64,000 bases of DNA from QQWI01 sp964522015 (GCA_964522015.1 CAZFST010000006.1:1-64000), one strand, 5' to 3'; positions 43,790-53,310 are shown, numbered from the stretch's first letter. The notes: a model not told the origin generated them from the sequence alone. Translations and numbers: made by a program.

Positions 43790-44895
43790 AGAAGTTTGAC
43801 AAAAAAAAATGGCTATTGGATTTTCTTTTGTTTGCAATTATTCTAGGGCTTGTATTTTTCTTGCCAAATATTATTTTGATTGCAAAGCAACACTTTCTTA
43901 CGACGTTTTTAAAGCCTCAAAAAATTGCGACTATAGCATTAGCTAGTGGGCCTGACGCTGGGAAATCTCAAATGTTTACAGCGAATGGTCAAGTTATGAT
44001 CAGTAGGCCTAATCAATTGGAAGCCTATGATGCCAAGGGGCAACTAGTCTGGACAAGAGATTTGAATGGACAAGATACTAGGGTCTATGACGGTGGTGAA
44101 ACCCTCTTAATCGCCGAAATGCAACGGGGTGAGTTGGCGCTTATCGACGAGAAAAATGTGATCTTAGCTGAGGTGAAAGACCTTGGTCCAATAGAGAAAA
44201 TAGCCAGAATGTCTGATGGCAATGTTGCGGCCCTGATTAAGAATTCAAATCAAATTGTGATCTTGGATAATCAATTAAAAAATAAGGTGCTTATAAAAGC
44301 GCCCTATGGGCAAGTCGTTAATATGAAATTTTCACATTCAGAACCTATTTTAATGGTTTATATGACTGCGATTAGAAACTATAATTTTGAAAGTTATGTT
44401 TTACAGTATAATATGCAAGGTGAAGTGATGGCATCTAGTGATTGCAAGGATATGCTTCTTTATGATATGCAAATGTATGATAATTTAGTATTGGTAGGTA
44501 ATCAAAAGTTATTGAGTTTTGATAAAGAGGCGCAGTTGATTGCCGAGATGGAGACACCTGGCTATATCGACCATAGTTTTGCTTTTGAAAACAAACTGTT
44601 TTTATCAACCTTAGCAAAAGATGGTGAGGCCCAGGGGACTAATCAACTAATTGTGCTGAATGACGTTTTAACGCCTCTTAAGAGCATTCAACTTGAAGAC
44701 GGGCTTGATGGGTTGGCTGTGAATAAGACATTTGTTGTGACCTATGTGGATGGTGTCATAAGTATTTTTGATCATGGTTATAAGGAAATTTCAGAATTGC
44801 AGACCAACTTAGCAATTGAGGAGTTTATATGGTTGAGCGATTATACTTTTATGATCAAGGATGCGCAATCTGTTTGTGTTTATACCATCAAATAG
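43786..44895 (+). CDS. Membrane-anchored DUF5711-like protein
   Basis: A 369-aa protein with a GTG start that overlaps the previous gene by four bases. One transmembrane helix (about 12-33) is followed by an extracytoplasmic domain of repeated short strands (FTANGQVMISRPNQLEAYDAKG, then LIDEKN, IVILDNQ) that reads like a beta-propeller of PQQ/WD type. Probably the DUF5711 family of Clostridia, function unknown. Followed by a CvpA-family membrane protein, a pairing suggestive of an envelope role. Confidence 0.65.
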   Translation: MKKFDKKKWLLDFLLFAIILGLVFFLPNIILIAKQHFLTTFLKPQKIATIALASGPDAGKSQMFTANGQVMISRPNQLEAYDAKGQLVWTRDLNGQDTRVYDGGETLLIAEMQRGELALIDEKNVILAEVKDLGPIEKIARMSDGNVAALIKNSNQIVILDNQLKNKVLIKAPYGQVVNMKFSHSEPILMVYMTAIRNYNFESYVLQYNMQGEVMASSDCKDMLLYDMQMYDNLVLVGNQKLLSFDKEAQLIAEMETPGYIDHSFAFENKLFLSTLAKDGEAQGTNQLIVLNDVLTPLKSIQLEDGLDGLAVNKTFVVTYVDGVISIFDHGYKEISELQTNLAIEEFIWLSDYTFMIKDAQSVCVYTIK

Positions 44896-44904
44896 GAGGT
44901 TTTA

Positions 44905-45582
44905 GTGAACATTCTTGACCTAATTGTGCTGATAATCTTTTCAATGACGATTTACTTTGGGTATTCTAAAGGGATTGTAATGACTGTTTTTAATTTATTG
45001 GGCGTCATTCTTTCAGTATTTATGACATACTTTTATCATCCGGTAGTGAAGAATATGTTAGCACAAATGACAGGTCTGGATGAAAAACTATTAAGTTATG
45101 TATTAACCAGGCTAAAAATGCTTGGTGCGCAAGCGACGCAAGCCTCTGTGAGTATTTCGGATTTAAGCGCACTTGAAAAGTTGCCTTTACCAGGGGTGAT
45201 AAAAGAACAAATTACTAATCACTTAATATCTGCAGCAACTTCTCAGGCAACAACGGTGGCAACTGTTGTGACTGATTTAGTCATGTCATTTATGGCGATG
45301 GTTCTTTTATTTCTTATGATTCTGGTTGCACTAAAGACGGTAGCTAGTGTTTTGAACATGACTACAAAACTTCCTGTTATAAGAACATTTAATAATCTTG
45401 GTGGTGCGACTTTTGGTTTAATAATTGGTTATGCCATGAGTTCTGTTTTATTTGTGGGGTTGATGAGTATACTGACAATTAAACAATTTGATTTTCTTCA
45501 GGGGCAGCTTGAAGCTTCATTAATTGCTGATTTTTTGGTGAATCATAATGTTTTACTTGTCTGGTTGCAATACTTTGCTTAA
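44905..45582 (+). CDS. CvpA family membrane protein
   Basis: A 225-aa protein with four predicted membrane segments (1-20, 22-45, 120-145 and 165-190). The N-terminal pattern NILDLIVLIIFSMTIYFGYSKG matches CvpA (LDlvil...G...G). GTG start preceded by GGAGG. Linked to colicin V production in E. coli; in Firmicutes its role is unclear. Confidence 0.8.
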   Translation: MNILDLIVLIIFSMTIYFGYSKGIVMTVFNLLGVILSVFMTYFYHPVVKNMLAQMTGLDEKLLSYVLTRLKMLGAQATQASVSISDLSALEKLPLPGVIKEQITNHLISAATSQATTVATVVTDLVMSFMAMVLLFLMILVALKTVASVLNMTTKLPVIRTFNNLGGATFGLIIGYAMSSVLFVGLMSILTIKQFDFLQGQLEASLIADFLVNHNVLLVWLQYFA

Positions 45583-45595
45583 AGGATGTGATTTT

Positions 45596-46108
45596 ATGAT
45601 GAAAAAGGATAGCCGTGGCGGTGACAATAAAAAGCCCATTTATTTGAAAGAGCCTTTAGTTACAAATCACGAAAAGAATGGTCATTGCGCTGAAACTCAG
45701 TATAATACTGAGGCTTTTACTGCGATTCGGTCACCTTTTAAAGAGATTGGTATGGAGCAACGTTCTGACTTTTTAAGTACAGTTTTAATGATTACTCATG
45801 AAGGTATTGGTGACGAGACCAATGCTCTATCCAAAAACCTGATGCAGACCTACTTACGTGCGTTAGCAGAAAAATCGCCATACCCTCAGGTTATAATTTT
45901 TTTGAATAGGGGTGTGCTTCTAAGCACCAATCATTCCACCTGTCTTGATTCATTGAGGTTGATGGAATCTAAAGGCGTTCTTATTTTATCTAATTGCACT
46001 TGTCTAGAATATCATAAGGTAATGGACGAACTTGCTGTTGGTGGTGTGACTAGCATGTATCATATTGTCGAATTATCAAAGCTTGCAAAGAATGTCATGA
46101 CTCTTTAG
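45596..46108 (+). CDS. YedF-like DsrE-family protein lacking the TusA half
   Basis: A 170-aa protein. Residues 58-165 match the C-terminal DsrE-like domain of the selenium-metabolism protein YedF (VLMITHEGIGDETNALSKNL, then QVIIFLNRGVLLS, SNCTCLEYH and GGVTSMYHIVELS). The first 55 residues are low-complexity and lack the TusA CPxP motif that begins normal YedF. The ATG at 45596 or the next codon is chosen because AAGGATG lies upstream; the open frame extends 16 codons back into cvpA. Confidence 0.75.
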   Translation: MMKKDSRGGDNKKPIYLKEPLVTNHEKNGHCAETQYNTEAFTAIRSPFKEIGMEQRSDFLSTVLMITHEGIGDETNALSKNLMQTYLRALAEKSPYPQVIIFLNRGVLLSTNHSTCLDSLRLMESKGVLILSNCTCLEYHKVMDELAVGGVTSMYHIVELSKLAKNVMTL

Positions 46109-46142
46109 TTTTTAGTAATGCAAATGGAAAGCGAGAGATTAT

Positions 46143-46349
46143 ATGCCCTTACATCTATTAATAAATGATGTTGTTGAAACAAAAAAACCACACCCTTGTG
46201 GCGGATACCGTTTTTTGATTACCCGCACAGGTATGGATTTTAGGATGCAATGCTTAACTTGCTCGAAAGAAATTTGGATTGAGCGGCCTAAACTAGAAAA
46301 ACGTATCAAAAAAATCTTCAGAGAAGATACAGAAGTACCTAAGGTATAG
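46143..46349 (+). CDS. DUF951 protein
   Basis: A 68-aa protein with the DUF951 pattern: DVVETKKPHPCGGYRF, TRTGMDFRMQCLTC and IWIERPKLEKRIKK. The three cysteines suggest metal binding. This family usually stands upstream of rpsF-ssb-rpsR in Firmicutes; here a Y1-transposase relative lies in between. Confidence 0.88.
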   Translation: MPLHLLINDVVETKKPHPCGGYRFLITRTGMDFRMQCLTCSKEIWIERPKLEKRIKKIFREDTEVPKV

Positions 46350-46354
46350 AATTC

Positions 46355-47149
46355 TTATTTGTGATAAAGTGCTTGCATGACTTGCGACCGTTTAATGGCC
46401 AATTCAACTGCTAAGTCGTTGATAGATAAACTTGTTTTTTCTCTTAGGTCATGAATGATTTCTTTCCGTATATCCTCATTATGTAGTTCTTTTAACTGAT
46501 CAATTTGTATGTTATATTTTGCTAGCAAACGGTATATATATTCTCTAGAGTCAATTAATGAAGAATAATGTTTTTTCAATGCCACTGTGTGGTGAAGAAA
46601 GACAGCGTGATCTTGATGATGGCGCAATATAAATGTTTGTCGCGCCTTGTCATCATCTAGTGAAAAGAGAGAAAAAACCATGTCTTTCGCAATGAGATTA
46701 TTTGAACCTTCTGCTAAAAAGTCACCATAGCTACTCCATTGATATTGCTCTATAACATCGACTAGATGATGTTCAACAGGCTGCATATGGACATGAACTA
46801 TACAATCTAAAAGATCATCCATTTTTTGTAAACATTCGCTTTTATAGCGATCTTTAAAAATCGAACCAATCATGCCATATTTTTTATGCATGTAAGCTGC
46901 ATAACTCACGTTCAAACTTTTCATAATAGTCGATAAATGACTTTTATGTTCATGTATGATTAGGTGGTAGGCTTGTTCAACTAAGCAATATGAAAGAATT
47001 CTAAACTGAAATTTGATCCTTTTTTCGTGTAATCGATCTAAAAATGCAAATCGATCCTCGTTGTCGCGAAATAACATTTCACCGTCTGCACAGGTTACCA
47101 TAACATGGTACATCCCTGTTTCACCTATTTCCCTTGCATGTCTTGGCAT
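46355..47149 (-). CDS. Y1-transposase (RAYT/REP-associated) relative, probably catalytically dead
   Basis: A 264-aa protein of the Y1_Tnp family. MPRHAREIGETGMYHVMV is the typical N-terminus. The HUH site, normally NHxH, reads QAYH (about 60-63), so the first histidine is alanine; at the position where RYIxLNPV normally places the catalytic tyrosine, the sequence is VHVHMQPV. A helix-turn-helix-like C-terminus (LSINDLAVELAIKRSQVMQALYHK) is intact. It lies on the opposite strand between DUF951 and rpsF. GAGGGACGGTACTT at 47207 upstream resembles short sequences that accompany such genes in Firmicutes. Confidence 0.7.
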   Translation of the reverse strand: MPRHAREIGETGMYHVMVTCADGEMLFRDNEDRFAFLDRLHEKRIKFQFRILSYCLVEQAYHLIIHEHKSHLSTIMKSLNVSYAAYMHKKYGMIGSIFKDRYKSECLQKMDDLLDCIVHVHMQPVEHHLVDVIEQYQWSSYGDFLAEGSNNLIAKDMVFSLFSLDDDKARQTFILRHHQDHAVFLHHTVALKKHYSSLIDSREYIYRLLAKYNIQIDQLKELHNEDIRKEIIHDLREKTSLSINDLAVELAIKRSQVMQALYHK

Positions 47150-47320
47150 ATCATACCCCTTTCCGTCATATTATTCCCATTAATTTAAGGCTTAAACATT
47201 TTATTTGAGGGACGGTACTTTTTTTTTCGCCTTTATCTATAAGGATTTGAATTCTTGAGAGAGGTTGATATTAAATATTTCAATTGGAATTTGTTTTTTC
47301 AAAAAAAACTCAAAAATAGA

Positions 47321-47349
47321 TTGCGTACTTTATAAACTGGTGCTATAAT
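47321..47349 (+). promoter_or_regulatory. Promoter of rpsF-ssb-rpsR
   Basis: TTGCGT (47321-47326), 17 nt, TATAAT (47344-47349). A leader of about 70 nt precedes the rpsF ATG. Confidence 0.75.
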
Positions 47350-47426
47350 TTTTAGTTGTACCTACAAAGGTATTACTCTCTGCTTTGATATGATCAAGGC
47401 CTAATAGTCCATAGGGAGGTGTTAAA

Positions 47427-47714
47427 ATGAGAAAGTATGAAACGATCTTCGTACTCAGACCAGGTCTGGAAGAAGAAAAACGAAACGCATTGATTGAAAA
47501 GTTCACTGGTATCATCAATAATGATGGTGCTGTGGTTAAAGTCGATGAATGGGGTAACAGACGTCTAGCATACGAAATCAATAAATTACGTGAAGGTTAC
47601 TACGTATTTGTTGATTTTAAAGCGAACACGACTTTACCTGCTGAACTTGAACGTAATTTCAAAATTGCGGACGAAGTCATCAGATATATTACTGTCAACA
47701 GAGAAGAGAAGTAA
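47427..47714 (+). CDS. rpsF: 30S ribosomal protein S6
   Basis: A 95-aa ribosomal protein: MRKYETIFVLRPGLEEE, then WGNRRLAYEINKLREGYYVF, standard for bS6. AGGGAGG stands before the ATG. First gene of the rpsF-ssb-rpsR operon, normally autoregulated by the S6-S18 complex; I did not identify the binding element in the leader. Confidence 0.97.
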   Translation: MRKYETIFVLRPGLEEEKRNALIEKFTGIINNDGAVVKVDEWGNRRLAYEINKLREGYYVFVDFKANTTLPAELERNFKIADEVIRYITVNREEK

Positions 47715-47728
47715 AGCGGAGGTTTCGT

Positions 47729-48190
47729 GTGAATAATGTGGCTTTGATTGGAAGACTGACAAAAGATCCTGAATTAAGATTTATTTCTGGTTCTGGTATG
47801 GCTGTAGCTCAGTTTACTCTGGCTGTAGACAAAAATTTGTCACGTGAAAAGAAGCAACAATTTGAACAGCAAAACAAACCAACTGCAGACTTTATTCGCA
47901 TTGTTGTATGGGGAAAACAAGCAGAGAATTGTGCTAACTACCTTGAAAAAGGTAAAAAAGTAGCAATTCAGGGTTCAATTTCTGTGACAAGTTACAAATC
48001 AAACACCGGTGAAACACGTTATTCCACAGATGTTGTTGCGAATAATGTTGAGTTTATCGAATGGGGTGACAAACGTCAGCCTGGTGCGCCACAACAACAA
48101 CAGAAACCCGCTGGAAATTTCCAAGCTTTTGATGAAGATTTTGCGAATGATTTTCGTGCAATCGAAGATGATGATGATATTCCATTCTAG
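47729..48190 (+). CDS. ssb: Single-stranded DNA-binding protein
   Basis: A 153-aa protein with an OB fold (1-110: VALIGRLTKDPELR, FIRIVVWGKQAENCANYLEKG) and a Q-rich linker, ending in the acidic tip DDDDIPF that binds replication partners. GTG start behind GCGGAGG. Confidence 0.97.
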   Translation: MNNVALIGRLTKDPELRFISGSGMAVAQFTLAVDKNLSREKKQQFEQQNKPTADFIRIVVWGKQAENCANYLEKGKKVAIQGSISVTSYKSNTGETRYSTDVVANNVEFIEWGDKRQPGAPQQQQKPAGNFQAFDEDFANDFRAIEDDDDIPF

Positions 48191-48206
48191 GAAGGAGGTC
48201 TTTTAG

Positions 48207-48431
48207 ATGGCTTTTAAAAGACGTAGAAGAAAAAAAGTATGTCATTTTTGCCAAGATAAAATCGATTTTATCGATTACAAAGACACAGGCAAACTCAATA
48301 GATACTTGACTGACAGAGGTAAAGTGCTTCCAAGACGTGTAACTGGTACTTGTGCAAAGCACCAGAGAGCGGTTACGACTGCTGTTAAACGCGCTAGAAT
48401 TATCGCTTTAATGCCTTTCGTTAAAGATTAG
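48207..48431 (+). CDS. rpsR: 30S ribosomal protein S18
   Basis: A 74-aa protein: KRRRRKKVCHFCQDKIDFIDYKD..LNRYLTDRGKVLPRRVTGTCAKHQR, standard bS18 of the type with a CxxC and a later Cys/His, suggesting zinc binding. GGAAGGAGG precedes the ATG. Confidence 0.97.
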   Translation: MAFKRRRRKKVCHFCQDKIDFIDYKDTGKLNRYLTDRGKVLPRRVTGTCAKHQRAVTTAVKRARIIALMPFVKD

Positions 48432-48437
48432 TAGAGA

Positions 48438-48476
48438 TTAAGGGGAAAGTAAGTTACTTACTTTCCCCTTTTTTAT
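48438..48476 (+). terminator. Terminator after rpsR
   Basis: AGGGGAAAGTAAGT and ACTTACTTTCCCCT form a long stem followed by TTTTT. Confidence 0.9.
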
Positions 48477-48517
48477 AGGTACAGTTTGAAGAAATTAAAA
48501 GAATCAATCGCTTGGTG

Positions 48518-48546
48518 TTGTTAAGAGAATTACATAGCGTTATAAT
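48518..48546 (+). promoter_or_regulatory. Promoter of the DUF2232-gdpP-rplI-dnaB operon
   Basis: TTGTTA (48518-48523), 17 nt, TATAAT (48541-48546). Its position shows that the first gene begins at 48581 and not at the upstream end of the open frame. Confidence 0.75.
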
Positions 48547-48580
48547 AGAAGAGGGTTTATTGCATATTGAGGAGTTACAT

Positions 48581-49525
48581 GTGAAAAATACACTGAGCAT
48601 TCAAATGGCAATTTTTGAAATGACAATTATAATTGTTGGCATTGGTAGTCTGAGTTTCATGGAGAATTATCAACCTTTGGTTATGTTTATAAGCTGTTTA
48701 TACCCTGCATTTTTTGGTGTTTACACCTTTAGGCATGGCTACTATTTGGGTGGATTAAGTGTGGTCTTATCAGCAATTGTCGTCATGCTAATACCGGGTG
48801 TGGCTTGGCTCAATATCTTGACGGTTGCAGGTCCCGTGGGTTTGATGTTAGGATTTGCGTTTAAGAAACGCCTGAAATTGGGTGAGATATTTTTACTTGC
48901 TTTAGCAACAGCTGCTGTTGGTGCAGCCATTTGGTATAGCGTCATGTCTACTTATATTATACAGGCTGATATTTTGACACTGATTAAAGATAACATGATG
49001 GCTCTGAAATTTCCTCCAGAACTGTTGGAGGCCTTTTCTAATCTAGAGATGGACGATTTTTACAGCGCTGAAGTCTTTATTAAGCAAACGGCTTTACTAT
49101 CATTGCCTTCAATGACCGTTTCCGTCATTCTTGCTATAGTCTTTTTAAATTTTCGTTTGGCTCACTTACTTTTAGTTAAGTTAAAGCATAATGTTATTGC
49201 TTATGTGCCTTTTAGAGAAATAAAATTACCAAAAGACATTATTATGGGAACCACAATTATCTTAGTGCTGACATTTTTGACAAATTACTTTTTTGATGCT
49301 ATTGGCATGGTACTTTTGGATAATGTTATTTTGATTGTCATGCTAGTTTTTTCATTCCAAGGGTTAACTGTAATTGCATTTTTCCTACATAAAAATCGCA
49401 TTAAAGGCGTTTTAGGTGTAATTGCATTTACGATTTTAGCTGTGATTTTACATGTTTTTGGCTTAAGTATTATCGGTTGGATTGATTCAGTATTTGATAC
49501 ACGTAAACTACGTGCTAAAGTCTAA
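48581..49525 (+). CDS. DUF2232 membrane protein (YybS-like)
   Basis: A 314-aa protein with about eight hydrophobic segments, matching the DUF2232/YybS family next to gdpP in B. subtilis. GTG start at 48581, preceded by GAGGAG and downstream of the promoter; the frame is open 23 codons further up. A transport or envelope role is assumed; function unknown. Confidence 0.82.
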   Translation: MKNTLSIQMAIFEMTIIIVGIGSLSFMENYQPLVMFISCLYPAFFGVYTFRHGYYLGGLSVVLSAIVVMLIPGVAWLNILTVAGPVGLMLGFAFKKRLKLGEIFLLALATAAVGAAIWYSVMSTYIIQADILTLIKDNMMALKFPPELLEAFSNLEMDDFYSAEVFIKQTALLSLPSMTVSVILAIVFLNFRLAHLLLVKLKHNVIAYVPFREIKLPKDIIMGTTIILVLTFLTNYFFDAIGMVLLDNVILIVMLVFSFQGLTVIAFFLHKNRIKGVLGVIAFTILAVILHVFGLSIIGWIDSVFDTRKLRAKV

Positions 49526-49545
49526 CCGAGAAAGGTGTGGGAGCT

Positions 49546-51528
49546 ATGAATGCAAAGAAGATGAACCAGATTGTCATAAACCGAATCGCTTTTACGATTG
49601 TAGTTCAACTTATTTTTGCAGGCATTTTGTTCATGCAACACATTATATTAGGTATTTGTGCAATCATTGCGACCTTAATTATTCTCTATCTTAATTGGCT
49701 GAGTGAACATAGACGGCGAAGTTCTTTGATGGAGGTTGTTGAACAAATCGCATCAGACACTGATGAGGCTTCACGGCATGCGATTCTTAATTTGCCTATC
49801 CCTATGGTGATTACGGATACAACTGGTGAAATCATTTGGTATAATGGACTTATGTCTCGTGTCATAGAAGGCAAGGAACTATTTGGGCATAAATTAGACA
49901 ATTTAGTTGCAGGTTTTAATTTCGAGAAGCGATTACATGAGATTGCTGAACGAGAGATTAAAATAGGCGATAAGTATTATCGGTTAGCGCATATGGTTTT
50001 TAGAAGTGATGCTGATACAAAAAAAGAGTTGACGATGCTATTTTTTACAGATATTACTCATTATAGACAGTTAAAGAATCTCTATGCCGATGAACGTTTA
50101 ATTGTTGCTTTGCTTCAAGTCGATAATTACGAAGACGTCATGAACGAAACAAAGGAAGATAAAAGACCCTTTGTAGTGGCCGAAATTGATAAAAAGGTAA
50201 ATCTGTGGACGGCACGGATGAATGGTTTGATTAAAAAGTATGACAAAGATAAATATCTAGTCATGTTTGAACATAAATACTTGGCAAATATTGAAGCTAA
50301 AAAATTTGTTCTATTAGATGATATCCGTGAAATTGATATGGGTAATCGCATTATGCCCACGCTCAGCATAGGTATCGCCATGACGGGAAATGGCCCTTCT
50401 AAGATGGAAGAGAACGCATTTTCAGCACTTGAACTTGCACTTGGACGAGGAGGAGATCAAGCAGTCATAAGACGAAGCGGTGACTTTGATTTCTATGGTG
50501 GTAAGACTAAAGCCATTGAGAAGCGAAACAAAGTAAAAGCACGGATTATTGCACATGCACTGCGCCCAATTATTGACGATAGCCATAAAGTATTTATTAT
50601 GGGACACAAATTTCCTGACATGGATTCATTTGGTGCTTCTATCGGCATCTGTCGCGCTGCTATGAACAGAGGTAAAGAATCATATATTGTAATTGATGAT
50701 ATTAATGAATCGGTCAGACCGATTTATGATAAGTTTAAAGACGATTTAAACTATAGATTTATTCGCCCAGAAGAGGCATTGAATTTATTCAAGCCTGAGG
50801 ACCTTTTAATTATTGTCGATACACATAGACCTAATTTTACAGAAAGTCCCGAGCTTATCAATTTAGCGGTAAGAAAAGTACTGTTTGATCATCATCGACG
50901 TGGTAAAGAGTTTATAGAAGGTGCTCTGTTAACCTACTTGGAACCTTATGCTTCTTCTACGAGTGAGCTAGTAACAGAAGTTCTTCAATATATGGAAAAG
51001 AAAATGATTTTAGAAAAGCATGAGGCAGAAGCATTGTTGGCAGGGATTGTAGTAGATACGAAGAATTTTAGTATCAAGACAGGTGTTAGAACCTTTGAAT
51101 CCGCTGCTTTACTACGACGTTATGATGCTGACACCACCGAGGTGAAAAAGTTGTTTCAAGATGATTTGGGCACGTTTGTAGCACGTTCAAATATTGTCAG
51201 CAATGCCGAGACGATTGGTAATAAAATTGCGTTATCTGTTACTGATGAAGATATTCCAAATGCAAGGATTGTAGCTGCTCAAGGGGCTGATTCACTTTTG
51301 AATATCAGAGGGGTAAGATGCTCTTTTGTTGTAGTTAAAGAAAATCAGACGATTTTTATTAGCAGTCGATCGTTAGGTGAAGTTAATGTCCAGTTAATTA
51401 TGGAGCAAATTGGCGGCGGTGGTCATATGACTGTTGCAGGCGCTCAATTTAGTGATAAATCGGTGTTCGAGGTAAAGGAAATTTTGCTCGAGGCGATTGA
51501 TTCTTATTTCAAGGAGGAAAAAAACTAA
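49546..51528 (+). CDS. gdpP: Cyclic-di-AMP phosphodiesterase GdpP
   Basis: A 660-aa membrane enzyme that degrades c-di-AMP. Two N-terminal transmembrane helices (about 8-48), a PAS domain (about 80-150), a degenerate GGDEF domain (about 170-300) and a DHH/DHHA1 phosphodiesterase with GHKFPDMDSFGA, VDTHRP, DHHRRG and C-terminal GGGGHMTVAGAQ. ATG at 49546 preferred to a GTG three codons earlier because of ribosome-site spacing. It overlaps rplI by one base. Confidence 0.93.
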   Translation: MNAKKMNQIVINRIAFTIVVQLIFAGILFMQHIILGICAIIATLIILYLNWLSEHRRRSSLMEVVEQIASDTDEASRHAILNLPIPMVITDTTGEIIWYNGLMSRVIEGKELFGHKLDNLVAGFNFEKRLHEIAEREIKIGDKYYRLAHMVFRSDADTKKELTMLFFTDITHYRQLKNLYADERLIVALLQVDNYEDVMNETKEDKRPFVVAEIDKKVNLWTARMNGLIKKYDKDKYLVMFEHKYLANIEAKKFVLLDDIREIDMGNRIMPTLSIGIAMTGNGPSKMEENAFSALELALGRGGDQAVIRRSGDFDFYGGKTKAIEKRNKVKARIIAHALRPIIDDSHKVFIMGHKFPDMDSFGASIGICRAAMNRGKESYIVIDDINESVRPIYDKFKDDLNYRFIRPEEALNLFKPEDLLIIVDTHRPNFTESPELINLAVRKVLFDHHRRGKEFIEGALLTYLEPYASSTSELVTEVLQYMEKKMILEKHEAEALLAGIVVDTKNFSIKTGVRTFESAALLRRYDADTTEVKKLFQDDLGTFVARSNIVSNAETIGNKIALSVTDEDIPNARIVAAQGADSLLNIRGVRCSFVVVKENQTIFISSRSLGEVNVQLIMEQIGGGGHMTVAGAQFSDKSVFEVKEILLEAIDSYFKEEKN

Positions 51529-51971
51529 TGAAAGTTATATTTTTGAAAGATGTAAAAGGAACCGCAAAAAAGGGTGAAGTAAAGGAAGTTAGCGATGGAC
51601 ACGCACGAAACTTTCTTTTTCCAAAAGGATTAGCTAGAGAAGCTACTGATTCGTCAGTGAAAGAGATGGCACATCACAAGGCAAGTTTAGATAAACGCAA
51701 ACAAGAAGAATTGGATGAAGCAAAGGCATTGGCTGAGCGACTTTCGGCATTAACCTTACGAATTCATTCAAAAGCTGGTGAAGGTGGCAAATTATTTGGA
51801 TCTATTACAAGTAAAGATATTGCTGAAACATTGGAAAAAACCAGTGGTTATGTAATAGATAAGCGAAAAATTCAGTTAGATGGTGCTATAAAAACAATGG
51901 GTACACATAAAGTTGATACTAAGCTTTATCCTGGTGTAACGGCTACTTTGACCGTGGTTATCGGCGAGTAA
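51528..51971 (+). CDS. rplI: 50S ribosomal protein L9
   Basis: A 147-aa ribosomal protein with the N-terminal VIFLKDVKGTAKKGEVKEVSDGHARNFLFPKGLA, a long connecting helix and a C-terminal RNA-binding domain. Full length for bL9. It overlaps gdpP (TAATG) and is followed by dnaB. Confidence 0.97.
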   Translation: MKVIFLKDVKGTAKKGEVKEVSDGHARNFLFPKGLAREATDSSVKEMAHHKASLDKRKQEELDEAKALAERLSALTLRIHSKAGEGGKLFGSITSKDIAETLEKTSGYVIDKRKIQLDGAIKTMGTHKVDTKLYPGVTATLTVVIGE

Positions 51972-51986
51972 GAATAGAGGTAGAAC

Positions 51987-53309
51987 ATGCAAGGTCGCAT
52001 TCCACCACATAATTTAGACGCAGAGCAGTCTTTATTAGGCGCAATGATTTTAGACCATCATGCCATTAATGAGGCGATGGAACTTTTACAGCCTGAAAAT
52101 TTTTATAGCGAGGCGCACCGGATTATTTTTGAAGTCATTTTGGAAATGTCAGATCGCAATGAGCCAATTGACCTGATTACACTATCTGATGGTTTGCAAA
52201 CGAAAGGTCGCTTAGACGTGGTTGGTGGTCTGACTTACCTTAGTTTGTTGTCTGATAAAGGTATTATTACAACAAATGCTCGTCAATATGCGATTATTAT
52301 TGAAGAAAAAGCAACCCTGCGTCAGTTAATTCGGACTTCAACTGAAATATTAGAACGTGGCTATAGCGAAGAAGGAACAGCCGAACTGATTGAAATGGCT
52401 GAGAAAAGCATCTTTGATATCACACAGAAGAAGAGCAGTGAAGGCTTTACGCCAATCGGAAGGATATTGGGTAAGACATTTGAGGAGATAGGTCGATTGG
52501 CATCTTCTCAAGATGCTCTAACTGGTATAACAACCGGTTTGATAGATGTTGATAGAAAAACGTCTGGTCTTCAAAAGTCGGAGATGATTTTGATTGCAGC
52601 AAGACCCTCTATGGGAAAGACAGCATTTGCGCTTAATCTGTGTAAGAATGCGGCGATGATGGCAGATGCTTCAGTTGCTATTTTTAGTCTTGAAATGGCA
52701 AAAGAGCAACTTGTTCAAAGACTTTTAAGTGCTGAGTCATTGGTCTCGATGGGTGCAATTAAAACTGGACAGCTATCTGAAGATGATTGGCCCCATTTAA
52801 TTGCTGCCCTAGGTCGGTTATCAAAAACAAAAATATTTATTGATGATACACCTGCAATCAGTATCACTGAAATGCGTGCAAAGTGTCGTCGATTAAAAGC
52901 TGAACAAGGTCTAGATGTTATTATGGTTGATTACCTACAACTGATGTCAGGTGGAAAATCAGAGAGTAGGCAACAAGAAATTTCGATGCTATCTCGATCG
53001 CTTAAACAAATAGCTAGAGAAATGAATTGTCCTGTCATTGCATTATCTCAGCTTTCCCGGGCCCCAGAGCAAAGAGCTGACCACCGGCCTATGCTATCAG
53101 ATTTACGTGAGTCTGGTGCGATTGAGCAGGATGCCGATCTTGCCATGTTTTTATATCGGGATGAGTATTACTTTCCTGATAAGGAAGATAACAAGAATAA
53201 AGCTGAATTGATTATTGGTAAGCAACGTAATGGTGAGACTGGAACGGTGGAACTGCACTGGATGGGACAATTCCAGTTGTTTAGAGATTTAAGTACCTTA
53301 GGTAGTTAG
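51987..53309 (+). CDS. dnaB: Replicative DNA helicase DnaB
   Basis: A 440-aa hexameric helicase (DnaC in B. subtilis naming). The N-terminal domain begins RIPPHNLDAEQSLLGAMI. The RecA-like domain has ARPSMGKTAFA (Walker A, about 206-216) and VDYLQLM (Walker B), with the DLRESGAIEQDAD motif. Its loader pair is encoded at 55753-57842. Confidence 0.97.
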   Translation: MQGRIPPHNLDAEQSLLGAMILDHHAINEAMELLQPENFYSEAHRIIFEVILEMSDRNEPIDLITLSDGLQTKGRLDVVGGLTYLSLLSDKGIITTNARQYAIIIEEKATLRQLIRTSTEILERGYSEEGTAELIEMAEKSIFDITQKKSSEGFTPIGRILGKTFEEIGRLASSQDALTGITTGLIDVDRKTSGLQKSEMILIAARPSMGKTAFALNLCKNAAMMADASVAIFSLEMAKEQLVQRLLSAESLVSMGAIKTGQLSEDDWPHLIAALGRLSKTKIFIDDTPAISITEMRAKCRRLKAEQGLDVIMVDYLQLMSGGKSESRQQEISMLSRSLKQIAREMNCPVIALSQLSRAPEQRADHRPMLSDLRESGAIEQDADLAMFLYRDEYYFPDKEDNKNKAELIIGKQRNGETGTVELHWMGQFQLFRDLSTLGS

Positions 53310-53310
53310 T

